A DNA stretch of 64,000 bases from Bacteroidota bacterium (GTDB lineage: Bacteria; Bacteroidota; Bacteroidia; Cytophagales; Cyclobacteriaceae), in assembly GCA_023428695.1 (NCBI GenBank), contig JAEYWY010000002.1:186001-250000 (forward strand). The letters run 5' to 3'. The notes beneath the pieces were generated by a model. The model was not told the origin of the DNA and made no database searches. It worked only from the letters and a program-made list of their open reading frames with translations. The position numbers and the translations under genes are program-made. Each line of letters starts with the position of its first letter. The first letter of the stretch is position 1. Shown here one piece after another: positions 24,801 through 32,988 of this stretch.

Positions 24801-27390
24801 GGTAAAGGACACCGCTGTACTTTTCGCCTTCGGGCGTTTTCACGCCGACGTATGACTCGTACGGACTATACGGAACACTGATGCGATCGACACTGAAGTT
24901 CCCGCTTTCCTCATAGACTTTGCCACGCAGGACCACCTGCAGGAATCCCGGCGGTGGCGTCCCTGTGGAAAGATCAAGCCCGACACGCGCTTTTCCTGAG
25001 GCATCCGTGTAACCTTCAAAAGCCGGTTGTGTTTCGGCGTAGAATGCGCGCGACTCATCATCGAAGGTAAACTCTTTGTATTCGGGGAATGTGGTTGGAA
25101 CGCTGCCCATCAGCATTTCGAACTCCGCCTTGAGATTTCTCCCGGGTGCACCATGTAACCAATTCACATTCAAGACACCCTCCGGTTTCGGTCCGGTAAA
25201 TATTTTGGTACCAAAGTCAAGATTGATCTTCAAACGATTTGGTTTGATCGTCTCAATCTTCAAAATCTGCGTGAGATTGAAGGCTCCGGCCTTGATCCTG
25301 CCGGTCCAGTTGCCTGTGGGCGCATCGTGGTCTGTGGCGGTGGCAAACGAATAAAATCCGTTTTCAGATGATGAACGAACCATTCGCGTCACAATCTGCC
25401 CAAACGGATTCTGCAGTTCGAACACAACGGGATGGTTATCGGGAAACTGTTTCCCCTTATCTTCCAGGATAAACGTCAGGTGAAGTGAATCACCCGGCCT
25501 CCATACGCCGCGATCACCATAAAGAAATCCCTTCAGTCCTTTCTGTACAGGTTGGCCTTCAACAGCGAAGCTGCTAAGACTCAATGATTCTCCGTCACCA
25601 AGTTTGAGGTAACCGCGTTGGGCGTCCTTCCTGGCAACGGCAAAGAAAGGAACCTGATCTGACTTCACTGAAGCCTTGCCATCGGCAGATGTTGTGCTTT
25701 TGCCCAGCGAGCGTTGCTGGAAATCAAATAGCTCAATCTCAACACCGGAAATCGGCTGCGATGTGCGGATGTCAGTGACAAAGACTGCAGTATTGCCGTC
25801 GTCACCCCGTTTTGCTGTCAGCCCGAGATCGGAAGCAAGAATATTCTTTCGAACAAACCGGTTTGCCGTATAATACGACACGTGGCACGGGTTATCGCGC
25901 TCACGCCAGTCGTAGCCTTCAAAATAGTAGTAGTCGTCTTCATAATATCCAGCGTAGTCCGAAACCTCTTCTTCAACCTCGGGGAGCATGTCCTCGACGT
26001 CGTCGGTCCCTTCCGCGCACGCATACGTACTGTATCCCTTCTTGAATGTCAGCTTTATCTGATAAATCGCGCCGGGGTCGGGTTGAATGATGTCCGCAAG
26101 GTTGAGCGTAAACCGGTTCCACTTGCCGAAGTCCACTACCCCTGCCGTTGCAAGGGAAATCTTCTTCTTGATCATCCGTTTCCCAACGCGGTAAAGTTCC
26201 TGGTTACCGTCGACGTTGTTTACCTGAAGAAACTGGAGAATATTCTTCTCATAGATCTTGAAGACCGTAACGTCAACGGCATTAAGGTTGACGGCTTCGA
26301 ACGGAAGCACCAAACCATTACTCGAAGGCAGGATAGAACCGCGACCCGTGAATCGGACTGCGGGCGCCAGTTGTTCAAAGATAACTTCGGCATGAGTTAC
26401 CTCAGTCATAACACGTCCAAAAGCATTTCTCACTGCAGTCTCAATCCTGAGTTTCTTTTCGCCGACAAGTTTTGCCGACGGATAGACGATGATAAGGTTG
26501 TCGCGGATATCGAAATCCAGTCGTGGGGACCCGTCGAGAGTAATCAGACCGGTGAGATTTTGATTCAGCCTGAGCGGATCGGAAAACTGAAGCACAACTT
26601 GTTGCGTCGGCGCCTGTACGACGGTCGCTCTCATCAATTTGAATTCATTCAAAGACGGGATTTCAATGTTTTGTTCTTCAACCGCGCCTGCACCTGTGTC
26701 CTTATTGTCGAGAGTGATCGTCACATTCGAACGATCCGCTTTTCGTTCGACGTCTCCGATGGTAAAATGATGGCGCAGGCCATCTTCAGCGTGAACCCAT
26801 TGAACAGGGAGTGTTTTGCCGTCCTGGCGTGAGTTGAATAACTTTTCTATCGTTTCTCCCTCAATCGCGTCAGCTGCCGCAACAACGCCGTCGATTTTCT
26901 GACGCTTGAGATCATTCATCTCATACGGCGTCATGTTCGTAACGCTGACTTCAAAATTCTGTGGGATGGTTTGGAATGAATACGCGAGTGTGGACAGCGG
27001 GCCTGGCACCTCCATGATTTTGGAGAGGAAAAATTCCACCTGGTAACGTGTGCCGGATTTCCATCTGGTTTCTGGCCGAAACTCCACGGTACGACGATCT
27101 ACCCAATAAACACGGCCCGCGGTTGCCGGCGTGAATCTGAACAACTTAGCCTCGATTTCAGAACCCACTTCGGAAGAGTCGACGACTTCCGATGCAAGTA
27201 TAATTCTCAACGCGCCCTGGGCGGGGATAACCCCGGCGCTGTATGAAGACACAAATTCGGCAAAAGCCGGATCTACATAAGATGATTGGACTTGCTTTCT
27301 GGCGGAAGTTCCGAAGAAATAATAGGCGACGCCGGCGATCAGCAAAACCGCGATGACGGCGGCTGCCAGCTTAAGGGGTGAACGTTTCAT
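21826..27390 (-). CDS. Alpha-2-macroglobulin family protein with intact thioester motif
   Basis: 1854 residues, the usual size of bacterial alpha-2-macroglobulins. An N-terminal membrane anchor (LKLAAAVIAVLLIAGVAYYFF) replaces the lipobox of E. coli YfhM, so it should sit in the inner membrane facing the periplasm. Many macroglobulin beta-sandwich domains follow, then RGVWRPGDSLHLTFI (MG start of the core), the alpha-2-macroglobulin domain (VVRCFGPFTYDG), and the thioester site YPYGCVEQTTSA near residue 1400. The all-alpha toroid after it includes MPDGGFAYWPGADQSDVW. The family traps proteases and is thought to protect a cell whose envelope has been breached, while PbpC repairs peptidoglycan. 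An internal DDVEDMLPEVEEEVSDYAGYY stretch is unusually acidic and Tyr-rich. Confidence 0.93.
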   Translation of the reverse strand: MKRSPLKLAAAVIAVLLIAGVAYYFFGTSARKQVQSSYVDPAFAEFVSSYSAGVIPAQGALRIILASEVVDSSEVGSEIEAKLFRFTPATAGRVYWVDRRTVEFRPETRWKSGTRYQVEFFLSKIMEVPGPLSTLAYSFQTIPQNFEVSVTNMTPYEMNDLKRQKIDGVVAAADAIEGETIEKLFNSRQDGKTLPVQWVHAEDGLRHHFTIGDVERKADRSNVTITLDNKDTGAGAVEEQNIEIPSLNEFKLMRATVVQAPTQQVVLQFSDPLRLNQNLTGLITLDGSPRLDFDIRDNLIIVYPSAKLVGEKKLRIETAVRNAFGRVMTEVTHAEVIFEQLAPAVRFTGRGSILPSSNGLVLPFEAVNLNAVDVTVFKIYEKNILQFLQVNNVDGNQELYRVGKRMIKKKISLATAGVVDFGKWNRFTLNLADIIQPDPGAIYQIKLTFKKGYSTYACAEGTDDVEDMLPEVEEEVSDYAGYYEDDYYYFEGYDWRERDNPCHVSYYTANRFVRKNILASDLGLTAKRGDDGNTAVFVTDIRTSQPISGVEIELFDFQQRSLGKSTTSADGKASVKSDQVPFFAVARKDAQRGYLKLGDGESLSLSSFAVEGQPVQKGLKGFLYGDRGVWRPGDSLHLTFILEDKGKQFPDNHPVVFELQNPFGQIVTRMVRSSSENGFYSFATATDHDAPTGNWTGRIKAGAFNLTQILKIETIKPNRLKINLDFGTKIFTGPKPEGVLNVNWLHGAPGRNLKAEFEMLMGSVPTTFPEYKEFTFDDESRAFYAETQPAFEGYTDASGKARVGLDLSTGTPPPGFLQVVLRGKVYEESGNFSVDRISVPYSPYESYVGVKTPEGEKYSGVLYLDQKHPIEIVTVDAAGKPVSRNNVTINLYKLNWRWWWDNSSGGISNYVNGAYSQVVRNESVRTVNGKATHTLQMSSADHEYGRYYLRVCDPVSGHCTGRIIYADEPGWYSRMRGDAADAPNVLFFSTDKTDYKPGDQVKVTIPTPAHGRALVSIENGTGVLQTHWIEAKEGETQFTFQATPEMTPNVYVNVSLLQPHDQTLNELPVRLYGVKSVSIVDPETRLEPVIAMADELEPGKPVTIRISEKNKRRMTYTIAVVDEGLLDITKFQTPKPWDKFYAKEALGVRTWDIFDHVIGAFGSRLERVLTIGGDADLEAKEGDPRANRFKPVVRCFGPFTYDGKQRAHTFIMPEYIGSVKTMVVAGYEGAYGSAERVTPVRKPLMVLATLPRVLGPGERVSLPVTLFTSGNSARDVQVGIKVNGPVQLSGRTTETINMPATGEQTVNFDIAVANATGVATVEVTATSGNLTSTDKIEIQVRNPNLPETRVAEGLLEAGQQWETTAEPFGIAGSNSALLEVSNIPPVNLGSRLRYLIQYPYGCVEQTTSAVFPQLFVESVKVLTDPEKTNIQRNVNAGIQKLKDFAMPDGGFAYWPGADQSDVWGTSYAGHFLIEASRMGYYVPEDMISKWKRFQRNKSEEWRRNEGVYNNDLQQAYRLYTLALAGSPELGAMNRLREDARLSTVGAWMLAAAYARISQPEAARKLIAGIDMRITPYRELGYSYGSDLRDRALVLETLVLLNEKTKAYDLLKEISAALSNSAYWMSTQETAMCLKAVAAFAGMEKRGDLTYTYSVDGKATRVVSALPISQISIELTARGARNVQVTNGGSGTLFTRVILEGTPAIGNETDAASNVNLSVRYTTLGGDAVDVTELEQGTEFMAEVTVRHTGMRSRFENMALKQIFPSGWEITNLRLTDDENAAPNDEFDYQDIRDDRVYTHFSLPYNAAKTFRVRLTATYTGEYYLPAVVCEAMYDRTIYARERGRMVRVTKAEIQ

Positions 27391-27584
27391 GAAAATAACT
27401 GTGTTAGGAGTGCTTAAGTTCGAGGTTTTGGCTCAAAGAAAACGCACACAAGGGAGAAATTGTATGGGTGCCCGCCTAAAACTGGAACGTTATTCACAGC
27501 ATGACATTTTTTGATGGAATAATCCCGTTATTCTTTTTGATGTAGCTGACGCTCCGATAATTTAGCGGCCTAATCAGGAATATC

Positions 27585-28685
27585 ATGGACACTTTTCTTG
27601 ATCGCGAATACTTGAATAACACGGTGTTGGACTACCTCATCACGGTCGGCATTATTCTGGCCGGATTAATTGTGGTGCAGGTGCTGAAAGGTATCGTCCT
27701 GAAGCGTTTGAAAGCGTGGACAGCCAGGACCGAAACAAAGGCCGATGATTTTCTTATCAAAAGCGCCGAAAGGTTTGGAATACCAGCCCTGTTGTATTTC
27801 ATAATTTATAATGCTGTCACGTACCTCACCTTGAGCCCCAAGGCAGAGAAAATTGTCAGTATAGTCACGGCAATTGCGATTACGTATCTGATGATCCGGC
27901 TGGTAAGCACGACGTTGCTGCATTTGCTCCAGAGCTATGTACGCAGGCAGGAACGCGGTGAGGAGAAAGTCAAACAACTCGGCGGCATCATTCTCCTGAT
28001 TAACATCGTCATCTGGGTTCTCGGTATCGTTTCTCTGATGGACAACCTGGGATTCGACGTTACTGCACTCATCGCAGGACTTGGAATTGGGGGTATCGCT
28101 ATTGCACTTGCCGCCCAAAACATACTGGGCGACCTGTTCAACTACTTTGTTATCTTCTTCGACAGGCCGTTTGAAGTTGGCGATTTTATTATCGTTGACG
28201 ACAAAATGGGAACCATCGAGTATATCGGACTGAAGACGACACGGATACGTTCGCTGTCAGGTGAACAACTCGTAATAGGAAATGCCAATCTTACAGCGAG
28301 CCGGATTCACAACTATAAGCGTCTCGCGAGAAGGAGGGCGGTTTTCACGCTTGATGTCGAATACGGAACCCCGGCAGAGAAGCTTCGTGAAATTCCCGCT
28401 TTAGTAAGGTCGATTATCGAACAGCAGAAGTTGACCGTCTTTGACCGATCCCATTTCAAGGCATTTGGCGCATCCAGTCTTCAGTTCGAAACAGTATATT
28501 ATATCGATCATCCCGATATGGGCAGGTTCATGGATATTCAACAGGCGATCAACCTGGCCATTTACGATGCCTTTAAACAGCGCGGGATCAAGTTTGCAAT
28601 TCCAGCCCAGTCGGTATTTCTTAACCCGAATGAGCAGCTCGAAAAGGGGCTTAATGCCTTCATCGAATCGCAACAGAAATCATAA
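27585..28685 (+). CDS. Small-conductance mechanosensitive ion channel (MscS family)
   Basis: 366 residues. Three to four N-terminal membrane segments are followed by the pore helix LGIGGIAIALAAQNILGDLFNYFVIFF, with the alternating Gly/Ala pattern of MscS TM3, and the cytoplasmic beta domain FDRPFEVGDFIIVDDKMGTI. The remainder forms the MscS vestibule (VIGNANLTASRIHNYKRL). The channel opens under membrane tension to release osmolytes on hypoosmotic shock. It stands alone, divergent from the alpha-2-macroglobulin gene; the 194-base gap between them shows only a weak promoter-like TAATTTAG at 27558. Confidence 0.93.
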   Translation: MDTFLDREYLNNTVLDYLITVGIILAGLIVVQVLKGIVLKRLKAWTARTETKADDFLIKSAERFGIPALLYFIIYNAVTYLTLSPKAEKIVSIVTAIAITYLMIRLVSTTLLHLLQSYVRRQERGEEKVKQLGGIILLINIVIWVLGIVSLMDNLGFDVTALIAGLGIGGIAIALAAQNILGDLFNYFVIFFDRPFEVGDFIIVDDKMGTIEYIGLKTTRIRSLSGEQLVIGNANLTASRIHNYKRLARRRAVFTLDVEYGTPAEKLREIPALVRSIIEQQKLTVFDRSHFKAFGASSLQFETVYYIDHPDMGRFMDIQQAINLAIYDAFKQRGIKFAIPAQSVFLNPNEQLEKGLNAFIESQQKS

Positions 28686-28694
28686 GTTATCGAA

Positions 28695-28711
28695 GAAAAA
28701 CCGCGTTTTTC
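28695..28711 (+). terminator. Weak A/T-rich hairpin after the MscS gene
   Basis: GAAAAAC, loop CGC, GTTTTTC form a seven-pair stem ten bases after the stop. The stem is A/U-rich and the U run lies inside it, so terminator function is uncertain. Confidence 0.3.
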
Positions 28712-28816
28712 AACGGGAAAATGCAATACCGGGTGTAGCGATACCTTAAAAATCCGGGGTTGTTATTGGGAATATAATGGGTAATTTGAGCCCTCTACTG
28801 TAATTCACGTCATATA

Positions 28817-29443
28817 ATGAGTCTTTCTATCCTATTGGTCGATGACCAGCAACTGTTTCGCGAGGGCCTGGCCCTTATTCTTCAACAGCATCTGCCGGAT
28901 GCAAAGCTTTTGCACGCCGGTAGCGGCCCGGAAGCCCTCGAAATGTTGAAAACCAATGAAGTAAACCTTGTCCTGCTTGACATCGGAATGCCGGAAATGA
29001 ATGGCATGGAGGTCGTTCCTCACATTACCCGCGAACACCCGGACGTTATGATTCTGGTGGTGACGCAGTACAACGGTGAGGCGATGATCAAGCACCTCCT
29101 GAAGATCGGCATCCACGGGTTTATTTTCAAAAGCAGTGCTTCGACAGAAATCAAGGATGCAATCCGCACCGTGATGGAAGGCAGACAATATATTCCTGTG
29201 ACCCTGCAGCCGTCTTTCCTAAAGCGTATGGCTGCCACTGACGCGCCCGCCGTTTTGAAAAAACGCGAAGCCGAAATCCTGCTTCTTCTGAAAATGGGGC
29301 GCTCCAGCAAAGAGATTGCCGAACGCCTGAATCTGAAAGAAAATACGATCAACAGTTATCGCGAGGAGATGCTCCAGAAAACGAAAACTAAAAACGTTGC
29401 TGAGTTGATTTCTTACGCGTACGAAAACGGAATGTTAGGTTAA
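28817..29443 (+). CDS. NarL/FixJ-type response regulator (receiver plus LuxR helix-turn-helix)
   Basis: 208 residues. The receiver has the acidic pair Asp9-Asp10 in LLVDDQQLF, the phosphorylated Asp55 in VLLDIGMPEMNG, the switch Thr83 in VVTQY and Lys105 in IFKSS. The C-terminal LuxR-type HTH reads KKREAEILLLLKMGRSSKEIAERL, then LKENTINSYREEMLQK. It binds DNA when phosphorylated. The presumed partner kinase is encoded on the opposite strand and the two genes overlap tail to tail by nine bases, so both transcripts share complementary 3' ends. Confidence 0.95.
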   Translation: MSLSILLVDDQQLFREGLALILQQHLPDAKLLHAGSGPEALEMLKTNEVNLVLLDIGMPEMNGMEVVPHITREHPDVMILVVTQYNGEAMIKHLLKIGIHGFIFKSSASTEIKDAIRTVMEGRQYIPVTLQPSFLKRMAATDAPAVLKKREAEILLLLKMGRSSKEIAERLNLKENTINSYREEMLQKTKTKNVAELISYAYENGMLG

Positions 29444-30256
29444 CGGAATATCCTCAGATTCCGAATTCGTTTTTCGCAAAGTCAGCGTAACCCGCAAACC
29501 TCTCGCAAGTTCTTCACGAACAAGCGTGGCTCCGATAATGTTGGCGCGCTTGATAATGTTTGTTGTTCCCATTCCGCCGCTTCCCGTTGGTGGCGGTGTC
29601 TTTTCTTCAACGCGGGAGTAGGATGAACCATCGTCCTCGACAACAATTATGAGAGCGTCGTCATCCCAATGCAGTTGCACGGAAATATTCCACGCACTCG
29701 AATGTTTGATGGCATTCGTCAGTAATTCCTGGACGATTCGGAATACATTTAGTTTTTGTTTATGCGTGATTGGAAAGGCAATGCCACTCTGAACAAAATG
29801 GAGATGCGTGCCTTTGTAAGCATCGAGTTTCCGACAAAGCTCCCGGATCGCGAAATCAACCTGAACCTGATCCAGCATTTGTGGAGCGAGACTCCAGATA
29901 TTATGCCTGATTGACTCAATCACAAGGTTCAGGTTCTTGCGAATTTCAAGAAGACGTGCTTCGCCGTAAGGTGTCAATTGTGCAGACTCGCGAAGGACAA
30001 GTTCCAAATCGAGGTGGATAACGCTTAGGAGAGTACCAAGCTCGTCGTGCAATTCGCTTGCGATACGATTCCGTTCCTGTTCAATCAATTCATTCACACG
30101 GTTCAATGAATACAATTCATCACCGTCGGCAGGCGTTGATTCCTCGGGAGTACTTGCTTTCGATTCCCGTGATCTCAATCGAAAAAACTGATAGATAACC
30201 AGAAGAAATAAGAGAAACGAAACTATGGCCCAGGGATAATTTTCAATAAATTCCAT
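29435..30256 (-). CDS. Small membrane histidine kinase (HisKA_3 / HATPase type)
   Basis: 273 residues: one N-terminal membrane helix (WAIVSFLLFLLVIYQFF), a short linker, a HisKA_3 dimerisation region with the phospho-accepting His in NRIASELHDELGTLLSVIH, and a HATPase_c domain with N-box VQELLTNAIKHS and GGMGTTNIIKRA. The G1 box reads VVEDDGSSYS rather than the usual DNGxGF, so ATP binding may be altered. There is no extracellular sensor domain; it is of the NarX/DesK class that normally works with LuxR-type regulators such as the one it overlaps convergently. Its start is 36 bases from the divergent L,D-transpeptidase start. Confidence 0.9.
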   Translation of the reverse strand: MEFIENYPWAIVSFLLFLLVIYQFFRLRSRESKASTPEESTPADGDELYSLNRVNELIEQERNRIASELHDELGTLLSVIHLDLELVLRESAQLTPYGEARLLEIRKNLNLVIESIRHNIWSLAPQMLDQVQVDFAIRELCRKLDAYKGTHLHFVQSGIAFPITHKQKLNVFRIVQELLTNAIKHSSAWNISVQLHWDDDALIIVVEDDGSSYSRVEEKTPPPTGSGGMGTTNIIKRANIIGATLVREELARGLRVTLTLRKTNSESEDIPLT

Positions 30257-30292
30257 TTGTCTTTTGTAAATTGTTATTATCCTGGTTTGCCA

Positions 30293-31021
30293 ATGTATTA
30301 CGTCCTTTCATTTTCTCTGCTAATTATGCTCCAGCAAGTGTCGTTCAAGGAACAACAAATGACGTTCCCCCGGGTGAAGTCTGCATATCAGGAGAAGGAA
30401 ATTAAAGTAAAAAACTATTTTATTCATAAAAACCTTAAATATCCGGGTTTCCAGTTATTTATACGGGCATTTAAGAAAGAACGTCGGCTTGAAGTCTGGG
30501 TTAAACCAACGGATTCGGGTAAGTATATACTTTTAACTACGTATGACTTCTGTGCCGTATCCGGAGAGTTGGGGCCGAAGCGCAACGAAGGTGATCGCCA
30601 GATCCCGGAAGGTGTATATCACATCAATCATTTTAATCCACAAAGTAACTTTCATTTGTCACTTGGGATAAATTACCCGAATGCCTCTGATAAACTGCTC
30701 GGAGGTGTTCATCCCGGAAGCGCAATCTATATTCATGGTAACTGTGTGACTATTGGTTGTATCCCCATTACCGATGACAAAATCAAGGAGCTTTACATAC
30801 TGGCCGTTGAAGCACGTCAGGGAGGCCAGAAGACAATACCCGTGCATATATTCCCAAGTCAACTCGGAGAAACTGAAATGCAGGAACTCACACGCACGTA
30901 TTCAGCCAGTACCGAACGAATTAATTTCTGGAAAAACCTGCAGCCGGTTTATTCACATTTTGAGAACAACCGAACACTGAAGTCCGTCCGCATAGACAGC
31001 AAAGGCCAGTATCAGATGTAG
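30293..31021 (+). CDS. YafK-like L,D-transpeptidase catalytic domain protein
   Basis: 242 residues from ATG 30293 (MYYVLSFSLLIMLQ), a short hydrophobic export signal; a TTG at 30257 adds a poor extension. The YkuD-type active site is clear: YIHGNCVTIGCIPITDD, with catalytic His and the nucleophilic Cys in the GC dipeptide, matching the YafK/DpaA pattern IHGxCxSxGCxAMTD with Thr instead of Ser. GDRQIPEGVYHINHF is the conserved upstream strand. L,D-transpeptidases form or hydrolyse 3-3 crosslinks or lipoprotein attachments in peptidoglycan; YafK (DpaA) detaches lipoprotein from peptidoglycan. It is divergent from the small kinase and convergent with the DUF3857 gene three bases away. Confidence 0.88.
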   Translation: MYYVLSFSLLIMLQQVSFKEQQMTFPRVKSAYQEKEIKVKNYFIHKNLKYPGFQLFIRAFKKERRLEVWVKPTDSGKYILLTTYDFCAVSGELGPKRNEGDRQIPEGVYHINHFNPQSNFHLSLGINYPNASDKLLGGVHPGSAIYIHGNCVTIGCIPITDDKIKELYILAVEARQGGQKTIPVHIFPSQLGETEMQELTRTYSASTERINFWKNLQPVYSHFENNRTLKSVRIDSKGQYQM

Positions 31022-31024
31022 TGA

Positions 31025-32968
31025 CTACTTTTTCTCCAGTACAAGTGTTACTTTATTGAAGTCAGCAGCTGCATTGATTACCTTTCGGAAGTCCTCGTAT
31101 CGATCCAGGGGCACGCGAATATCTTCATAATACTCCGAGATCAGTACCTCAAGTAAATTACCTTTGATGGTGTAGCTTGAGATAAACGCGAACGGCTGCT
31201 TCTCGCCATCCTTGTAGACGACATTAAAATTCAGATCGCCGGGATTTTTTATCGTATAGCCCTCAGGGATAGTCACGTGAATCTTGCGGTCATACAGTCT
31301 GTTATAGTCGTTTTCAACAGGCGTGATTCTTTCGTCGTCGCGATACATTTCAGTTTGAGGGCCGATCAATTCACCCACCTTAAACAAAAGTCGCGGACCA
31401 GCCTTCTCAAGGAAGTGACTTGTTTTGAAATCAATATCAACTACAAACTCTTCGGTCTTGTCGTTGTTAACCTGCTCAGCCTTCCACGTTGTGATGTCTG
31501 CATCAGGTGCCGAACTCTTGATAAGACTTTGGACCATTTCGAGTTTGTTCTCCTTTGTCATCAAAGGCAAATACGGTGTGAAGAACAGTGCATTGTAACC
31601 ACCAGAATTCTCAATCTTGCGAACCTGGTTATTCGAAAAGTCATCATTGAAAGTGACTCTGATATCAAGGTTGTTGAAGTTCACCGTATGCGGTGTGGCT
31701 GGAATGGCCTTCACTGAAGCTAATGCTGACTTGACAGTGCCGAGCAAGATTGGTTCTACGAACAAGCCATCGGTGGCGGTGAACTCCGTGGGAACAAACG
31801 GGTAGCGATGTTCGAATGAATATGGTGCAAGAAAGCCGTCGGTATCCGGAAAATAAAGGAGGTACTCATCCAGGTAATCCCACGTATCAAAGCTGCCGTC
31901 GAAACGAGACTGCTCCCGATCGCACGTCAGGACAGGATATACCTTGATGCCGGCGCGTTCATATACATTCAACATCAGTCGGGTCATGCCCTCACGACCA
32001 GCGATTCTATTCTTTATGATTTCATTTAATTTTCCCGCTGACTCTCCGCGGGCGTTTTCGTCAACGCGTATCGAGGTCTTCAGTTTTTGTTCGATGTTTT
32101 TGACCCGAACTTCGGTTTTGTCCGACTTTTTGTCGTTAAGACTGCTGTAAAACTTGTCAAGTGCTTTCTCTTCTTCCTTTTCAAGCTTGGTCAATCTTGA
32201 GTAAAAATTCTTGGCAGCATCTTCCCAGGTATTAAGGCGCGCCTTCGAACGCGCGGTGTTGTACGCTAGTTTGAATTCGATGCGTTGGCGGTTTGCATTG
32301 TAATATGAAAACGGCTCCTCGCGCATAGCCTTCACATTATTTGCAGACGCCTTGTACACATTTCGCTCCTCATCAGGACTTTTGGCTACTTCCGGAAACC
32401 CGTTGTACGACCTGAAGTCAAACTGGAGATGTGACGGGCAACTCAATACAAATGATACTTCGCGCGTGGGGACATCTGTTTGTACGAACGTTCTGTCAAA
32501 CAGAAACGCGTACATTTTCCGTGTAAAAAAGTACTCTACTTCGCTGCCGTTCTCAATACCTTCAATCGCAAATATCCTGTAGCTCTTATCGGTATCTTCG
32601 TCTTTGATTTCCTTGATATTGTTTTTGTCAAAATTGACAACCTTACCCTCTTTGCTTATTGCACGTGCACGCAGGTCTGCCAGTTCAATCGTATTGTGCA
32701 TGGAGATAACAATGCGGTTGTTCTTTTCGATGGCATCGTTATTATTTACGAGCACGATCTTGTGTACAGTTGCATACATCAGGAACTGGTTGTCTTCAAG
32801 TACATAGTCGTACTGAATGTGATTCTTTATGACGTATTCGGCTTTTTCCGACTCCTCTGGCGTCAGCGAATAGCGTTTACGGTTTTGCTCCCATTCATAT
32901 GGATTGATGGTTCCTGCCGATGCCAGGATTGGCGCGACAAGAAGGAGTAGGATAAATTTTGCTTTCAT
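31025..32968 (-). CDS. Exported DUF3857 / transglutaminase-like protein lacking catalytic residues
   Basis: 647 residues with a signal peptide (MKAKFILLLLVAPILASAG). An N-terminal DUF3857 domain (VHKIVLVNNNDAIEKNNR, ADLRARAISKEGKVV) is followed by a degenerate transglutaminase-like core. Aligning with the neighbouring paralogue, the position of the catalytic Cys is Arg325 (IAGREGMTR), and the His and Asp segments are WDYLDEYLLYFPDT without a matching His. It is therefore probably a non-catalytic member used for binding. A Lys/Glu-rich helical insertion (KLEKEEEKALDKFY) lies near residues 261-275. It is the last gene of a three-gene operon, 20 bases after the active paralogue. Confidence 0.87.
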   Translation of the reverse strand: MKAKFILLLLVAPILASAGTINPYEWEQNRKRYSLTPEESEKAEYVIKNHIQYDYVLEDNQFLMYATVHKIVLVNNNDAIEKNNRIVISMHNTIELADLRARAISKEGKVVNFDKNNIKEIKDEDTDKSYRIFAIEGIENGSEVEYFFTRKMYAFLFDRTFVQTDVPTREVSFVLSCPSHLQFDFRSYNGFPEVAKSPDEERNVYKASANNVKAMREEPFSYYNANRQRIEFKLAYNTARSKARLNTWEDAAKNFYSRLTKLEKEEEKALDKFYSSLNDKKSDKTEVRVKNIEQKLKTSIRVDENARGESAGKLNEIIKNRIAGREGMTRLMLNVYERAGIKVYPVLTCDREQSRFDGSFDTWDYLDEYLLYFPDTDGFLAPYSFEHRYPFVPTEFTATDGLFVEPILLGTVKSALASVKAIPATPHTVNFNNLDIRVTFNDDFSNNQVRKIENSGGYNALFFTPYLPLMTKENKLEMVQSLIKSSAPDADITTWKAEQVNNDKTEEFVVDIDFKTSHFLEKAGPRLLFKVGELIGPQTEMYRDDERITPVENDYNRLYDRKIHVTIPEGYTIKNPGDLNFNVVYKDGEKQPFAFISSYTIKGNLLEVLISEYYEDIRVPLDRYEDFRKVINAAADFNKVTLVLEKK

Positions 32969-32988
32969 GAGATAACGATTTAGACAGA

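Noticed and set aside
25882..26832. 316-codon open frame on the plus strand inside the alpha-2-macroglobulin gene
   Set aside because: It is antisense to clearly conserved alpha-2-macroglobulin sequence, has no recognisable domain and no promoter-like element; a shadow frame.
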